DNA of 64,000 bases from Verrucomicrobiaceae bacterium (GTDB taxonomy: Bacteria; Verrucomicrobiota; Verrucomicrobiia; Verrucomicrobiales; Verrucomicrobiaceae): positions 1-64,000 of the forward strand of contig JAIXYN010000077.1 of NCBI GenBank assembly GCA_027490195.1, written 5' to 3'. Position numbers and translations under genes: made by a program. Under the pieces are notes generated by a model, which saw only the letters and a list, made by a program, of their open reading frames with translations, was not told the origin of the DNA and ran no database searches. Below are positions 15,012-22,054 of this stretch, one piece after another (within the stretch, counting starts at the first letter, position 1; every line of letters starts with the position of its first letter).

Positions 15012-15051
15012 CCCTCGTCATCGTCGCTCCGCACGGTGCGATCATCGAGGG
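15012..15051 (+). promoter_or_regulatory. structured leader ahead of rplE
   Basis: The rplX-rplE gap (14988-15076) is much longer than the other gaps in the ribosomal run. It contains a hairpin with CCCTCG (15012-15017) pairing CGAGGG (15046-15051), an internal loop, then TCGC (15024-15027) with GCGA (15038-15041) and CC/GG capped by a four-base loop. In E. coli the S8 repressor site of the spc operon lies at the start of rplE, so a ribosomal-protein autoregulation site is plausible. I cannot show S8 recognition from the sequence. Confidence 0.4.
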
Positions 15052-15076
15052 AAAGGCGGCACAGCCAAACTGAATC

Positions 15077-15661
15077 ATGGAACATATCCTACAGACCCTC
15101 TATAAAGAAAAACGCACTGAGCTTAAAACCACGCTCGGTCTCGCCAACATCCATCAGGTCCCTCAGCTCCAAAAAATCGTCGTGAACTGCGCCATTGGCA
15201 GTCAGGCAGAGCGTAAGCAGGCGATCGAAGATGCCGTGAATGAAGTGACTCTCATTACCGGCCAGAAGCCTATCATCACCAAGAGCAAGAAGGCCATCGC
15301 CAACTTCAAACTTCGTGAAGGTGAAAACGTCGGTGTCAAAGTCACCCTTCGCGGAAGCAAGATGTATGACTTCATGATGCGTCTCGTCCGCACCGCCATT
15401 CCTCGTATCCGTGACTTCCGTGGTGTCGCCCCCCGTGCCTTTGACGGTCGTGGCAACTACACCCTCGGTGTTGCTGAACAGTCGATCTTCCCGGAAATCG
15501 AGCTCGACAAGATTAAGCGTCAGCTTGGTTTTGACATCACTTTCGTCACCAGCACGAACAATGATGACCATGCGCGCGAAATGCTCCGCACCCTGGGCAT
15601 GCCATTCCGCACTCGCGTCGCTCAGGCTAAGAAGGAAGATGGCACTGAAGCCGCCGCATAA
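15077..15661 (+). CDS. rplE: 50S ribosomal protein L5
   Basis: Part of the 5S RNP (5S rRNA, L5, L18) in the central protuberance. 194 residues. Segments: VPQLQKIVVNCAIGSQAERK, TGQKPIITKSKKAIANFKLR, LRGSKMYDFMMRLVRTAIPR and DFRGVAPRAFDGRGNYTLGV. C-terminal KKEDGTEAAA is a short extension. In most bacteria rpsN follows; here rpsH follows after 27 nt. Confidence 0.98.
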   Translation: MEHILQTLYKEKRTELKTTLGLANIHQVPQLQKIVVNCAIGSQAERKQAIEDAVNEVTLITGQKPIITKSKKAIANFKLREGENVGVKVTLRGSKMYDFMMRLVRTAIPRIRDFRGVAPRAFDGRGNYTLGVAEQSIFPEIELDKIKRQLGFDITFVTSTNNDDHAREMLRTLGMPFRTRVAQAKKEDGTEAAA

Positions 15662-15688
15662 CCCTAACACCCGGACACACTCAGCGTC

Positions 15689-16078
15689 ATGACCGACCCG
15701 ATCGCAGATTTTCTTACCCGCATCCGCAACGCCTGCTCAGCGCAGCAGGAGCAGGTGCTCATTCCCTTCTCCAAGATGAAGGCCGAACTCTCCCGCATCT
15801 TGCAGGAAGAAGGCTACATTTGGAGCTACGAAGTGGACACCAACGCCACTCATCCTCGCCTCAAGCTCAAGCTCAAGTATCAGGACAAGACCCCAGTCAT
15901 TCGTAAGATTGATCGCGTCAGCATGCCTGGTCTGCGCAAGTATGTCGGCAGCACTGAGATTCCTCGCGTCCTTGGTGGCCTGGGCATCTCTATCCTCTCC
16001 ACTCCAAAGGGCCTCATGACTGGTGCCAAGGCCCGCAAGGCCAAAGTGGGCGGTGAACTCCTCGCCACAGTCTGGTAA
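15689..16078 (+). CDS. rpsH: 30S ribosomal protein S8
   Basis: Binds helix 21 of 16S rRNA and in enteric bacteria represses the spc operon. 129 residues. It starts MTDPIADFLTRIRNACSAQQ, continues with PFSKMKAELSRILQEEGYI, and ends with the conserved LGGLGISILSTPKGLMTGAK and GGELLATVW. It directly follows rplE because rpsN is missing from the gap. Confidence 0.98.
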   Translation: MTDPIADFLTRIRNACSAQQEQVLIPFSKMKAELSRILQEEGYIWSYEVDTNATHPRLKLKLKYQDKTPVIRKIDRVSMPGLRKYVGSTEIPRVLGGLGISILSTPKGLMTGAKARKAKVGGELLATVW

Positions 16079-16099
16079 CCCCCAACCGTCACAACCATT

Positions 16100-16639
16100 A
16101 TGTCACGCGTAGGCAAACAAATCATTTCCATTCCAGACAAGGTCACCATCAAAGTTGGTGACGACCGCTCAGTGCAGGTCAAAGGCCCGAAAGGCGAACT
16201 CGGCTGGACTCTCCCGCTCGGTGTTAAAGTCAATTCGGACGCAAAGACCATCAATGTCACCCGCGATTCTGAAGACCGTAAAGTGCGTGCCCTGCATGGC
16301 ACCACCCAGCGTCTGATCTCGAACATGCTCATCGGCGTCAGCCAGGGCTACACCCGCAACCTTGAGATTCACGGCGTCGGTTTCCGCGCTGCGGTCAAAG
16401 GAACTAACATCGATCTTCAGCTTGGTCAGTCCCATGATCGCCTTCACCCCATTCCAACGGGCGTTAAGGTGACCGTCACGGAAAACACCAAGATCGCTAT
16501 CGAAGGTATCGACAAACAGGTTGTCGGCCAGCTCGCTGCTGACATTCGTGCTTACTACCCGCCGGAGCCTTATAAAGCCAAGGGCGTGCGCTACGTGGGC
16601 GAACAAATCCGCCGTAAAGCCGGCAAATCCGTCAAATAA
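16100..16639 (+). CDS. rplF: 50S ribosomal protein L6
   Basis: Lies near the sarcin-ricin loop and factor-binding site. 179 residues, two repeated RNA-binding domains. It starts MSRVGKQIISIPDKVTIKVG, and the second domain carries QVVGQLAADIRAYYPPEPYK then GKGVRYVGEQIRRK-like end. Canonical. Confidence 0.98.
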   Translation: MSRVGKQIISIPDKVTIKVGDDRSVQVKGPKGELGWTLPLGVKVNSDAKTINVTRDSEDRKVRALHGTTQRLISNMLIGVSQGYTRNLEIHGVGFRAAVKGTNIDLQLGQSHDRLHPIPTGVKVTVTENTKIAIEGIDKQVVGQLAADIRAYYPPEPYKAKGVRYVGEQIRRKAGKSVK

Positions 16640-16657
16640 TTTCCGGAGATACTCATC

Positions 16658-17014
16658 ATGGCTCTTACCAATCGCAAAGACATCCGCGCTCGTATTCACA
16701 AGCGCATCCGCCGCAAACTCAGCGGCACCGCCGAGCGTCCCCGCCTCGCAGTTTACTTCTCCAACACGAACGTTTACGCTCAGGTCATCGACGACACTGC
16801 CGGCAAGACGATCGTTTCGGCTTCCACCAAGGAAAAAGGCTACGGCGCTGGCAAGGCCAACGTCGAGCACGCCACAAAAATTGGCTCCCTCCTCGCGGAG
16901 CGTGCCATGGCAAAAAACATCACCGAAGTGGTCTTCGACCGTGCCGGTTTCATTTATCATGGCAAGGTGAAAGCTCTTGCAGATGCCGCCCGTGAAAAGG
17001 GTCTGAAATTCTAA
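16658..17014 (+). CDS. rplR: 50S ribosomal protein L18
   Basis: 5S rRNA-binding protein of the central protuberance. 118 residues. It has [20 protein letters not shown], then [15 protein letters not shown] and, at the end, [20 protein letters not shown] with GLKF. Good SD (GGAG) before the start. Canonical length. Confidence 0.98.
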   Translation: MALTNRKDIRARIHKRIRRKLSGTAERPRLAVYFSNTNVYAQVIDDTAGKTIVSASTKEKGYGAGKANVEHATKIGSLLAERAMAKNITEVVFDRAGFIYHGKVKALADAAREKGLKF

Positions 17015-17033
17015 AACCGTCTCACGCAAATTT

Positions 17034-17636
17034 ATGGCCGAAGAAACAGTAGTTATCGATCCCTCAGCCGCCGCACCAGCGGAGGCTCCAGCACACGCAG
17101 CTCCTTCTCCCTCCTACGGTGGATTCCGTGGGCGTGATGATCGTGGGCCGCGCGAGACGGATGGTGTCGAAAAAGTCGTTCACATCAATCGATGCGCCAA
17201 AGTGGTCAAAGGTGGTCGTCGCTTCAGCTTCAGCGCACTCGTCGTTTCCGGCGATGCTAAGGGCAAAGTGGGCTGCGGTTTTGGCAAGGCCAATGAAGTC
17301 TCCGACGCCATCAAGAAGGCTACAGAAGCTTCCCGCAAGAACATGTTCTCCATCTGCCTCAAGGACAGCACCATTCCTCATGAAGTGGTGGGCTCCCATG
17401 GTGGTGGACACATCCTTCTCAAGCCTGCCACAGCAGGTACCGGCATCATTGCTGGTGGCGGCGCGCGCGCCGTGCTTGAAGCCGCAGGCGTTAAAGACGT
17501 GATCGGTAAATCCCTTGGTTCCAGCAACCACGCCAACGTGGTTCGCGCCACACTTGCTGCGCTTACCGCCCTGCGCCCCGCCGATGAAATCCTCCGCGCT
17601 CGCGGCAAGGAAATCAAAGAGCGCAAGGCCCTCTGA
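17034..17636 (+). CDS. rpsE: 30S ribosomal protein S5
   Basis: Part of the mRNA entry site and of decoding fidelity. 200 residues versus about 166, with a ~45-residue N-terminal Ala/Pro/Gly extension ([20 protein letters not shown]). The core then runs [20 protein letters not shown], then [40 protein letters not shown] and [16 protein letters not shown]. The spectinomycin loop (VVKGGRRFS) is wild-type-like. rpmD (L30), which usually follows, is absent. Confidence 0.98.
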   Translation: MAEETVVIDPSAAAPAEAPAHAAPSPSYGGFRGRDDRGPRETDGVEKVVHINRCAKVVKGGRRFSFSALVVSGDAKGKVGCGFGKANEVSDAIKKATEASRKNMFSICLKDSTIPHEVVGSHGGGHILLKPATAGTGIIAGGGARAVLEAAGVKDVIGKSLGSSNHANVVRATLAALTALRPADEILRARGKEIKERKAL

Positions 17637-17665
17637 TTGAACCCCTTTTTCCTTTTTTAATTTCC

Positions 17666-18109
17666 ATGCAACTCCAAGACGTCAAACCCCGCCCCGGTGC
17701 CAAAAAGCGCCGCAAGCGCATCGGCTGTGGCGAAAGCTCCGGTCACGGTAAAACCTCCGGCAAAGGCAACAAAGGTCAGATGGCCCGCGCAGGTCGTGGC
17801 ATCCGTCCCGGCTTTGAAGGTGGTCAGATGCCAATGCATCGCCGTCTGCCAAAGAAGGGCTTTAACAACAAACAGTTCAAGGACGTCTTCGAAGTCGTGA
17901 ACGTTGGTGAACTCAACGCAGCCTTCCAGGATGGTTCTGTGATCAATGAAGCCGCACTGCGTGAATCTGGTCTGGTGAGCCGCAACTGCGATTTCATCAA
18001 GATTCTCGGCACGGGTGAACTTTCCCTCAAGCTCACCATCGAAGGCGCAAAAGTCAGCGCCACGGCCCGTGAAAAGATTGAGAAAGCCGGCGGCTCCATC
18101 GCTGCCTGA
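17666..18109 (+). CDS. rplO: 50S ribosomal protein L15
   Basis: Late-assembly protein. 147 residues. It starts MQLQDVKPRPGAKKRRKRIG, has the Gly/Lys-rich arm GCGESSGHGKTSGKGNKGQM and RPGFEGGQMPMHRRLPKKGF, then a globular C-terminal domain that ends KIEKAGGSIAA. It follows rpsE with a 29-nt gap, without rpmD. Confidence 0.98.
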   Translation: MQLQDVKPRPGAKKRRKRIGCGESSGHGKTSGKGNKGQMARAGRGIRPGFEGGQMPMHRRLPKKGFNNKQFKDVFEVVNVGELNAAFQDGSVINEAALRESGLVSRNCDFIKILGTGELSLKLTIEGAKVSATAREKIEKAGGSIAA

Positions 18110-18134
18110 TTTTTCTGACCCAACCAACCTCTTT

Positions 18135-18182
18135 GATGGGCCGGTCTCCGCGCAGCGAATGCTGTCAGGAAGCAGGCCCATC
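18135..18182 (+). promoter_or_regulatory. structured 94-nt leader of secY
   Basis: Between rplO and secY, GATGGGCC (18135-18142) pairs perfectly with GGCCCATC (18175-18182). Inside the 32-nt loop there is a second small hairpin, CAGC-GAAT-GCTG (about 18153-18164). No T-run follows, so it is not a standard terminator. It may adjust secY expression relative to the ribosomal genes or protect an mRNA end; function is inference. Confidence 0.4.
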
Positions 18183-18203
18183 TTCGCTTAGAGCCTCTCT
18201 CTC

Positions 18204-19706
18204 ATGATCTCTGCTTTCGCCAATAGCTTTAAAGTCCCCGAACTTCGCTCGCGCATTCTTTTCACCCTGGCGATGATTGTCATCGTCCGTATCGGCACGT
18301 CCATCACGCTTCCGGGTGTTGATGCTACTGTGCTGAATGCCTGGATTGAGAACAAGGCGGGGGACAATGCCTCCGGTGCCTCTCAGGTCGCCGCACTGCT
18401 CAACATCTTCAGCGGTGGTGGCTTGCAAAACTGCGCTATTTTCGCCTTGGGCATCATGCCCTACATCAGTGCCAGCATCATGCTGCAGCTGCTGACCGCT
18501 GTCTGGCCTCCGCTCAGCAAGCTCGCCCGTGAGGAAGGTGGTCGTCAAAAGATCACGCAGTACACCCGTATTGCCACCATTATTCTTTGCGTCTTTCAAG
18601 CCACACTTCTTGCCCAATCTCTCCACGATCCGGCGCAGAACTATCTGATGGCCGGCTTGCAGGATGCTATCGATAAATTAGGCGGAAGACCTCTAGTTCC
18701 TGGCTACGGGATTGGTTTCGTTTTCACCAGTGTAATCACCATCACTGCCGGTACGATGCTCATGATGTGGCTTGGGGAGCAGATCACGGACCGTGGTATT
18801 GGCAACGGCGTCTCGATCCTCATTTGCGTGAACATCGTTTCCGATCTTCCCGGTGCTCTGATTCAGGTTTGGCAGACCTTTGTGGGCAGCATCAAGGCCA
18901 GCCCAGCCAGCGCTTTCACTCTCGTCCTGCTCATGGGATTCATGATTATTGTTATCGCCGGTGTCATTGCCTTGACCCAGGCAACTCGACGAATTGCCAT
19001 CACCTACGCCAAGCGCGTTGTCGGCCGCAAGGTCTATGGTGGTCAGACACAGTATCTGCCGCTGAAGATCAATTATTCTGGCGTTATGCCGATCATCTTC
19101 GCCCAGGCCATCCTGCTCTTTCCTTCCACCATTTTGGCTTCGCTCTTTAAAGATGTGAACTGGATCCAGCGCATGGCGCTTTTCATCAGCAGTGGCTGGG
19201 TTTATTATGTGGCTTCCTCTCTGCTGATCTTCTTCTTCAGCTACTTCTGGGTCGCCACCATGTTCCAGCCCACGCAGATTTCCGAAGATCTCAAAAAGAG
19301 CGGTGGCTACGTTCCTGGCATCCGTCCAGGTAAGCCGACTGCCGACTTCCTCGACTTCACCATGAGCCGTCTCACCTTCGCAGGTGCGATCTTCCTCACC
19401 GGGCTTTATGTGATGCCGGGAATCGTCAGCAGTTCCATGAAAATTTCCAGTTCGGCTGCACAGTTCTTCGGCGGCACCAGCCTGCTGATCCTTGTGGGTG
19501 TGGTGCTTGATGTCATGCGCCAAGTCGAAACGCATTTGCTGCAGAGCCACTATGACGGCTTCCTCAAGAAGGGACGTATCCGTGGTCGTGTGGATCGCAT
19601 CCAGCAGGGAGCGCGCGCTGTGGACTCAACTACTGTCGTTTGGCTTTGGGTCGCTCTCGCTATCATGGTCTTGGTTGGCGTCGTGTACAAACTCGCTCTT
19701 AAGTGA
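18204..19706 (+). CDS. secY: preprotein translocase subunit SecY with extra C-terminal helix
   Basis: Central pore of the Sec translocon in the inner membrane. 500 residues versus about 435-445. The ten canonical helices are recognisable, from VPELRSRILFTLAMIVIV near the N-terminus through IFALGIMPYISASIMLQLL (helix 2 region) and SGVMPIIFAQAILLFPSTI (helix 7). The normal cytosolic C-tail motif (THLLQSHYDGFLKKGRIRGR) is followed here by about 34 more residues, ending in a strongly hydrophobic stretch (~475-498, VVWLWVALAIMVLVGVVYKL). That would put the C-terminus outside the cytosol. The stop overlaps a GTG of the next frame. Family certain. Confidence 0.97.
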   Translation: MISAFANSFKVPELRSRILFTLAMIVIVRIGTSITLPGVDATVLNAWIENKAGDNASGASQVAALLNIFSGGGLQNCAIFALGIMPYISASIMLQLLTAVWPPLSKLAREEGGRQKITQYTRIATIILCVFQATLLAQSLHDPAQNYLMAGLQDAIDKLGGRPLVPGYGIGFVFTSVITITAGTMLMMWLGEQITDRGIGNGVSILICVNIVSDLPGALIQVWQTFVGSIKASPASAFTLVLLMGFMIIVIAGVIALTQATRRIAITYAKRVVGRKVYGGQTQYLPLKINYSGVMPIIFAQAILLFPSTILASLFKDVNWIQRMALFISSGWVYYVASSLLIFFFSYFWVATMFQPTQISEDLKKSGGYVPGIRPGKPTADFLDFTMSRLTFAGAIFLTGLYVMPGIVSSSMKISSSAAQFFGGTSLLILVGVVLDVMRQVETHLLQSHYDGFLKKGRIRGRVDRIQQGARAVDSTTVVWLWVALAIMVLVGVVYKLALK

Positions 19707-19723
19707 GCTTCATCCAGCGCGTC

Positions 19724-20557
19724 ATGGCTTTTGTAAAATCGGGGAGCATCCCCATCCGCCACGGCGCGCAGCAGCAGGGTATCCGTAGGGCTTGTCAGGT
19801 CGCACGGGATGTGCTGATCAAGACCGCCTCTCAGGTGCACATTGGGGTGACAACCGCTGAAGTTGATCGCTATGCCGCCGCTGAAATGAAAGCATGCGGT
19901 GCCATCAGCGCCTTCTTGGGCTATGGTCGCGCCAAGTTCCCGGGCCACATCTGCATTTCCATCAATGAAGAGGTCGTCCATGGCATCGGTGGTCCGCGAG
20001 TGATTCAGGATGGGGACATCGTGAAAATTGATGTCGGAGTTCATTACGACGGCTGGGTCGGAGACAATGCCCTGACAGTGCCTGTTGGCAATGTGGTCAA
20101 AGAAACGCTGCACCTTCTCGCTGCCACGGAAGAATCACTTCTTAATGCTGTCAAATTCGCTCGCGACGGGTGGATGTTAGGTGATCTGTGCCACAGCGTC
20201 GAGCACCACGTCACGCAGTATGGCTACAGTGTTGTGCGCGAGTTCGTCGGCCATGGCGTCGGACGAAAGCTGCATGAGGAGCCGCAGGTGCCTAACTACG
20301 GAAAGAAGGGGGATCGTCCGCGACTCAAAGCCGGTATGACTCTGGCCGTCGAACCCATGATCAACATGGGCACAGGGAAGACGCGTATCCTTGATGATAA
20401 ATGGACGGTGGTCACCTTGGATCGCAAACCCTCTGCACACTTCGAGCATGTGGTTCTTGTCACGGCTGATGAGCCTGAAATCTTGACCGCACGGGACCGC
20501 ATGTTTCCAATGGGAACAGCGGATCTTACGCCTAGACCGGTCTCAGAGCTGGGCTGA
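19724..20557 (+). CDS. map: methionine aminopeptidase type I
   Basis: Removes the initiator methionine from nascent proteins. With the ATG at 19724 it has 277 residues; a GTG at 19703 overlapping the secY stop would add seven. The five metal ligands are present: D103 (KIDVG), D114 (GDN), H177 (GHGVG), E210 (AVEPM) and E241 (FEHVV), and H86 (VVHG) is the substrate-contacting histidine. adk, usually between secY and map, is missing, and the genes that normally follow (infA, rpmJ, rpsM, rpsK, rpoA, rplQ) are not here. Confidence 0.97.
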   Translation: MAFVKSGSIPIRHGAQQQGIRRACQVARDVLIKTASQVHIGVTTAEVDRYAAAEMKACGAISAFLGYGRAKFPGHICISINEEVVHGIGGPRVIQDGDIVKIDVGVHYDGWVGDNALTVPVGNVVKETLHLLAATEESLLNAVKFARDGWMLGDLCHSVEHHVTQYGYSVVREFVGHGVGRKLHEEPQVPNYGKKGDRPRLKAGMTLAVEPMINMGTGKTRILDDKWTVVTLDRKPSAHFEHVVLVTADEPEILTARDRMFPMGTADLTPRPVSELG

Positions 20558-20636
20558 TTTTTGCTTCAAGGGAGGCCTAAATTGAATGGGCTTGGAGCCT
20601 GCTGGGCCTAGGTGTTCAGGTCTCTTGAGACATTGA

Positions 20637-20678
20637 TTTTTGTTTGTTCTACAGCACTTTTTGTTTGTTCTACAGCAC
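20637..20678 (+). repeat. perfect 21-bp tandem duplication in the RND operon leader
   Basis: Two identical 21-bp units (20637-20657 and 20658-20678), each a T5GTTTGTTC core ending TACAGCAC, lie about 95-135 nt before the adaptor gene. Just upstream is the palindrome GTCTC-TT-GAGAC (20620-20631). Paired sites in an efflux-operon leader suggest a regulator binding region, but no regulator gene is adjacent. The duplication is plain in the sequence; the role is inference. Confidence 0.6.
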
Positions 20679-20772
20679 TGATACTGAACTGCTTCTAAGC
20701 ACATGTGAGATTCGTTATTTTGCGTGCGATTGAATACTGGCTGTGTTGCATGGTCGTGTTCTGATTTTTGAC

Positions 20773-22026
20773 ATGAACGATATGAATCCTTCTTCCAATC
20801 CGTCATCCCCGAAGGGGCGCGCCGGATGTTTTGTGATCATCCTCATCGTACTTGCCGGCGGTGGCTGGCTATGGATGCACCGGCCTGAAGCCGCTGCGGG
20901 GGGAGCTGCAGGGGGCAGAGGTGGCTCACGCAGTGGGACTGCCGCAGTGACCGTAGCGGAGGTAAAGCAGGAGGATTTTGAGGAATGGGTGAGTCTCTCA
21001 GGCACTGTCACGCCTCTGGCTGTGGTGGTGGTGCGTAGTCGGGTGGACGGGCAGCTCGATAAGGTGCGTTTTGTAGAAGGGCAGATGGTTAACGCTGGAG
21101 ATCTGCTTGCGGAGATTGACCCTCGTCCGTTTCAGGTGACGCTGGATCAGGCCAAAGGACAGCTGGCCCGGGACGAGGCCTTGCTCGCCAATGCGAAAAA
21201 GGATCTTGATCGCTACACCGAACTGCTCAAGCAGGACTCCATCGCCAAACAACAGGTGGACACTCAGACATCATTGGTGCGGCAGTATGAAGCTGCCTTA
21301 ATTTCTGATCGTGCCACAGTGGCGAGCGCGGAATTGCAGCTCAGCTACACCAAGGTCACGGCTCCGCTCACGGGGCGTGTTGGTTTGCGTCAGGTGGATG
21401 CCGGCAACATGATCCGTGCCTCCGATGCGAACGGTCTGGTCATCATCACGCAGATGGATCCCATCGGCCTGATCTCCGCCATTCCCCAGGAGCGCGTGGC
21501 TGCAGTGCGCAAACGACTTGCTGGCAGCGAACCTGTGTTGGTCGAGGCAGTGGACAAGGAGATGAACAAACTGTTGGGGAGCGGAAAGCTGCTGACGACC
21601 GACAATCAGATTGATGTCACCTCCGGCACATTGAAGCTGAAGGCTCAGTTGCCCAATGCCGATGGCTTGCTCTTTCCAAATCAATTTGTCATCACCCGAG
21701 TGCTGGTGGACACCAAGGTGAATGCCACGGTGGCCCCTGCAAATGCCATCCAGCGTGGGGCAAAAGGTGCCTATGCCTATCTCCTAAAGGAAGACAGCAC
21801 CGTGACTTTACATGATGTGGTCACCGGTCCCATCCAAGGAGAGCGCGTTCTTATCACTGAAGGATTGAAGCCCGGAGACAAAGTGATCACCCAGGGGGTG
21901 GATCGTTTGCGTGATGGCGCCAAAGTGGAGGTCATCACGCCTGGCAAGTCTGCTCTAGGGGAGCGCCCCAAAGGAGACATGGTCAAAGGGGAAGGGAAGG
22001 GTGGCAAAGGCGCGCCTCTACCTTGA
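20773..22026 (+). CDS. RND efflux periplasmic adaptor (MdtA/AcrA family)
   Basis: Membrane-fusion protein that links an inner-membrane RND pump to an outer-membrane channel. The start at 20773 gives 417 residues (an ATG at 20743 would add ten). One N-terminal membrane anchor (CFVIILIVLAGGGWLWM) is followed by a Gly-rich linker. Then come the lipoyl half (VVRSRVDGQLDKVRFVEGQM), a helical hairpin (~120-170) and the second lipoyl half (LSYTKVTAPLTGRVGLRQVD). The beta-barrel and membrane-proximal domains follow, and the protein ends in a Lys/Gly-rich tail. First gene of a four-gene operon, 28 nt before the first pump. Substrate cannot be read from sequence. Confidence 0.93.
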   Translation: MNDMNPSSNPSSPKGRAGCFVIILIVLAGGGWLWMHRPEAAAGGAAGGRGGSRSGTAAVTVAEVKQEDFEEWVSLSGTVTPLAVVVVRSRVDGQLDKVRFVEGQMVNAGDLLAEIDPRPFQVTLDQAKGQLARDEALLANAKKDLDRYTELLKQDSIAKQQVDTQTSLVRQYEAALISDRATVASAELQLSYTKVTAPLTGRVGLRQVDAGNMIRASDANGLVIITQMDPIGLISAIPQERVAAVRKRLAGSEPVLVEAVDKEMNKLLGSGKLLTTDNQIDVTSGTLKLKAQLPNADGLLFPNQFVITRVLVDTKVNATVAPANAIQRGAKGAYAYLLKEDSTVTLHDVVTGPIQGERVLITEGLKPGDKVITQGVDRLRDGAKVEVITPGKSALGERPKGDMVKGEGKGGKGAPLP

Positions 22027-22054
22027 TGGCTGAAGTCCGCATGAAGAATGACGC

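Noticed and set aside
20637-20678. Tandem repeat as a CRISPR array
   Set aside because: Only two directly adjacent units without spacers and no cas genes.
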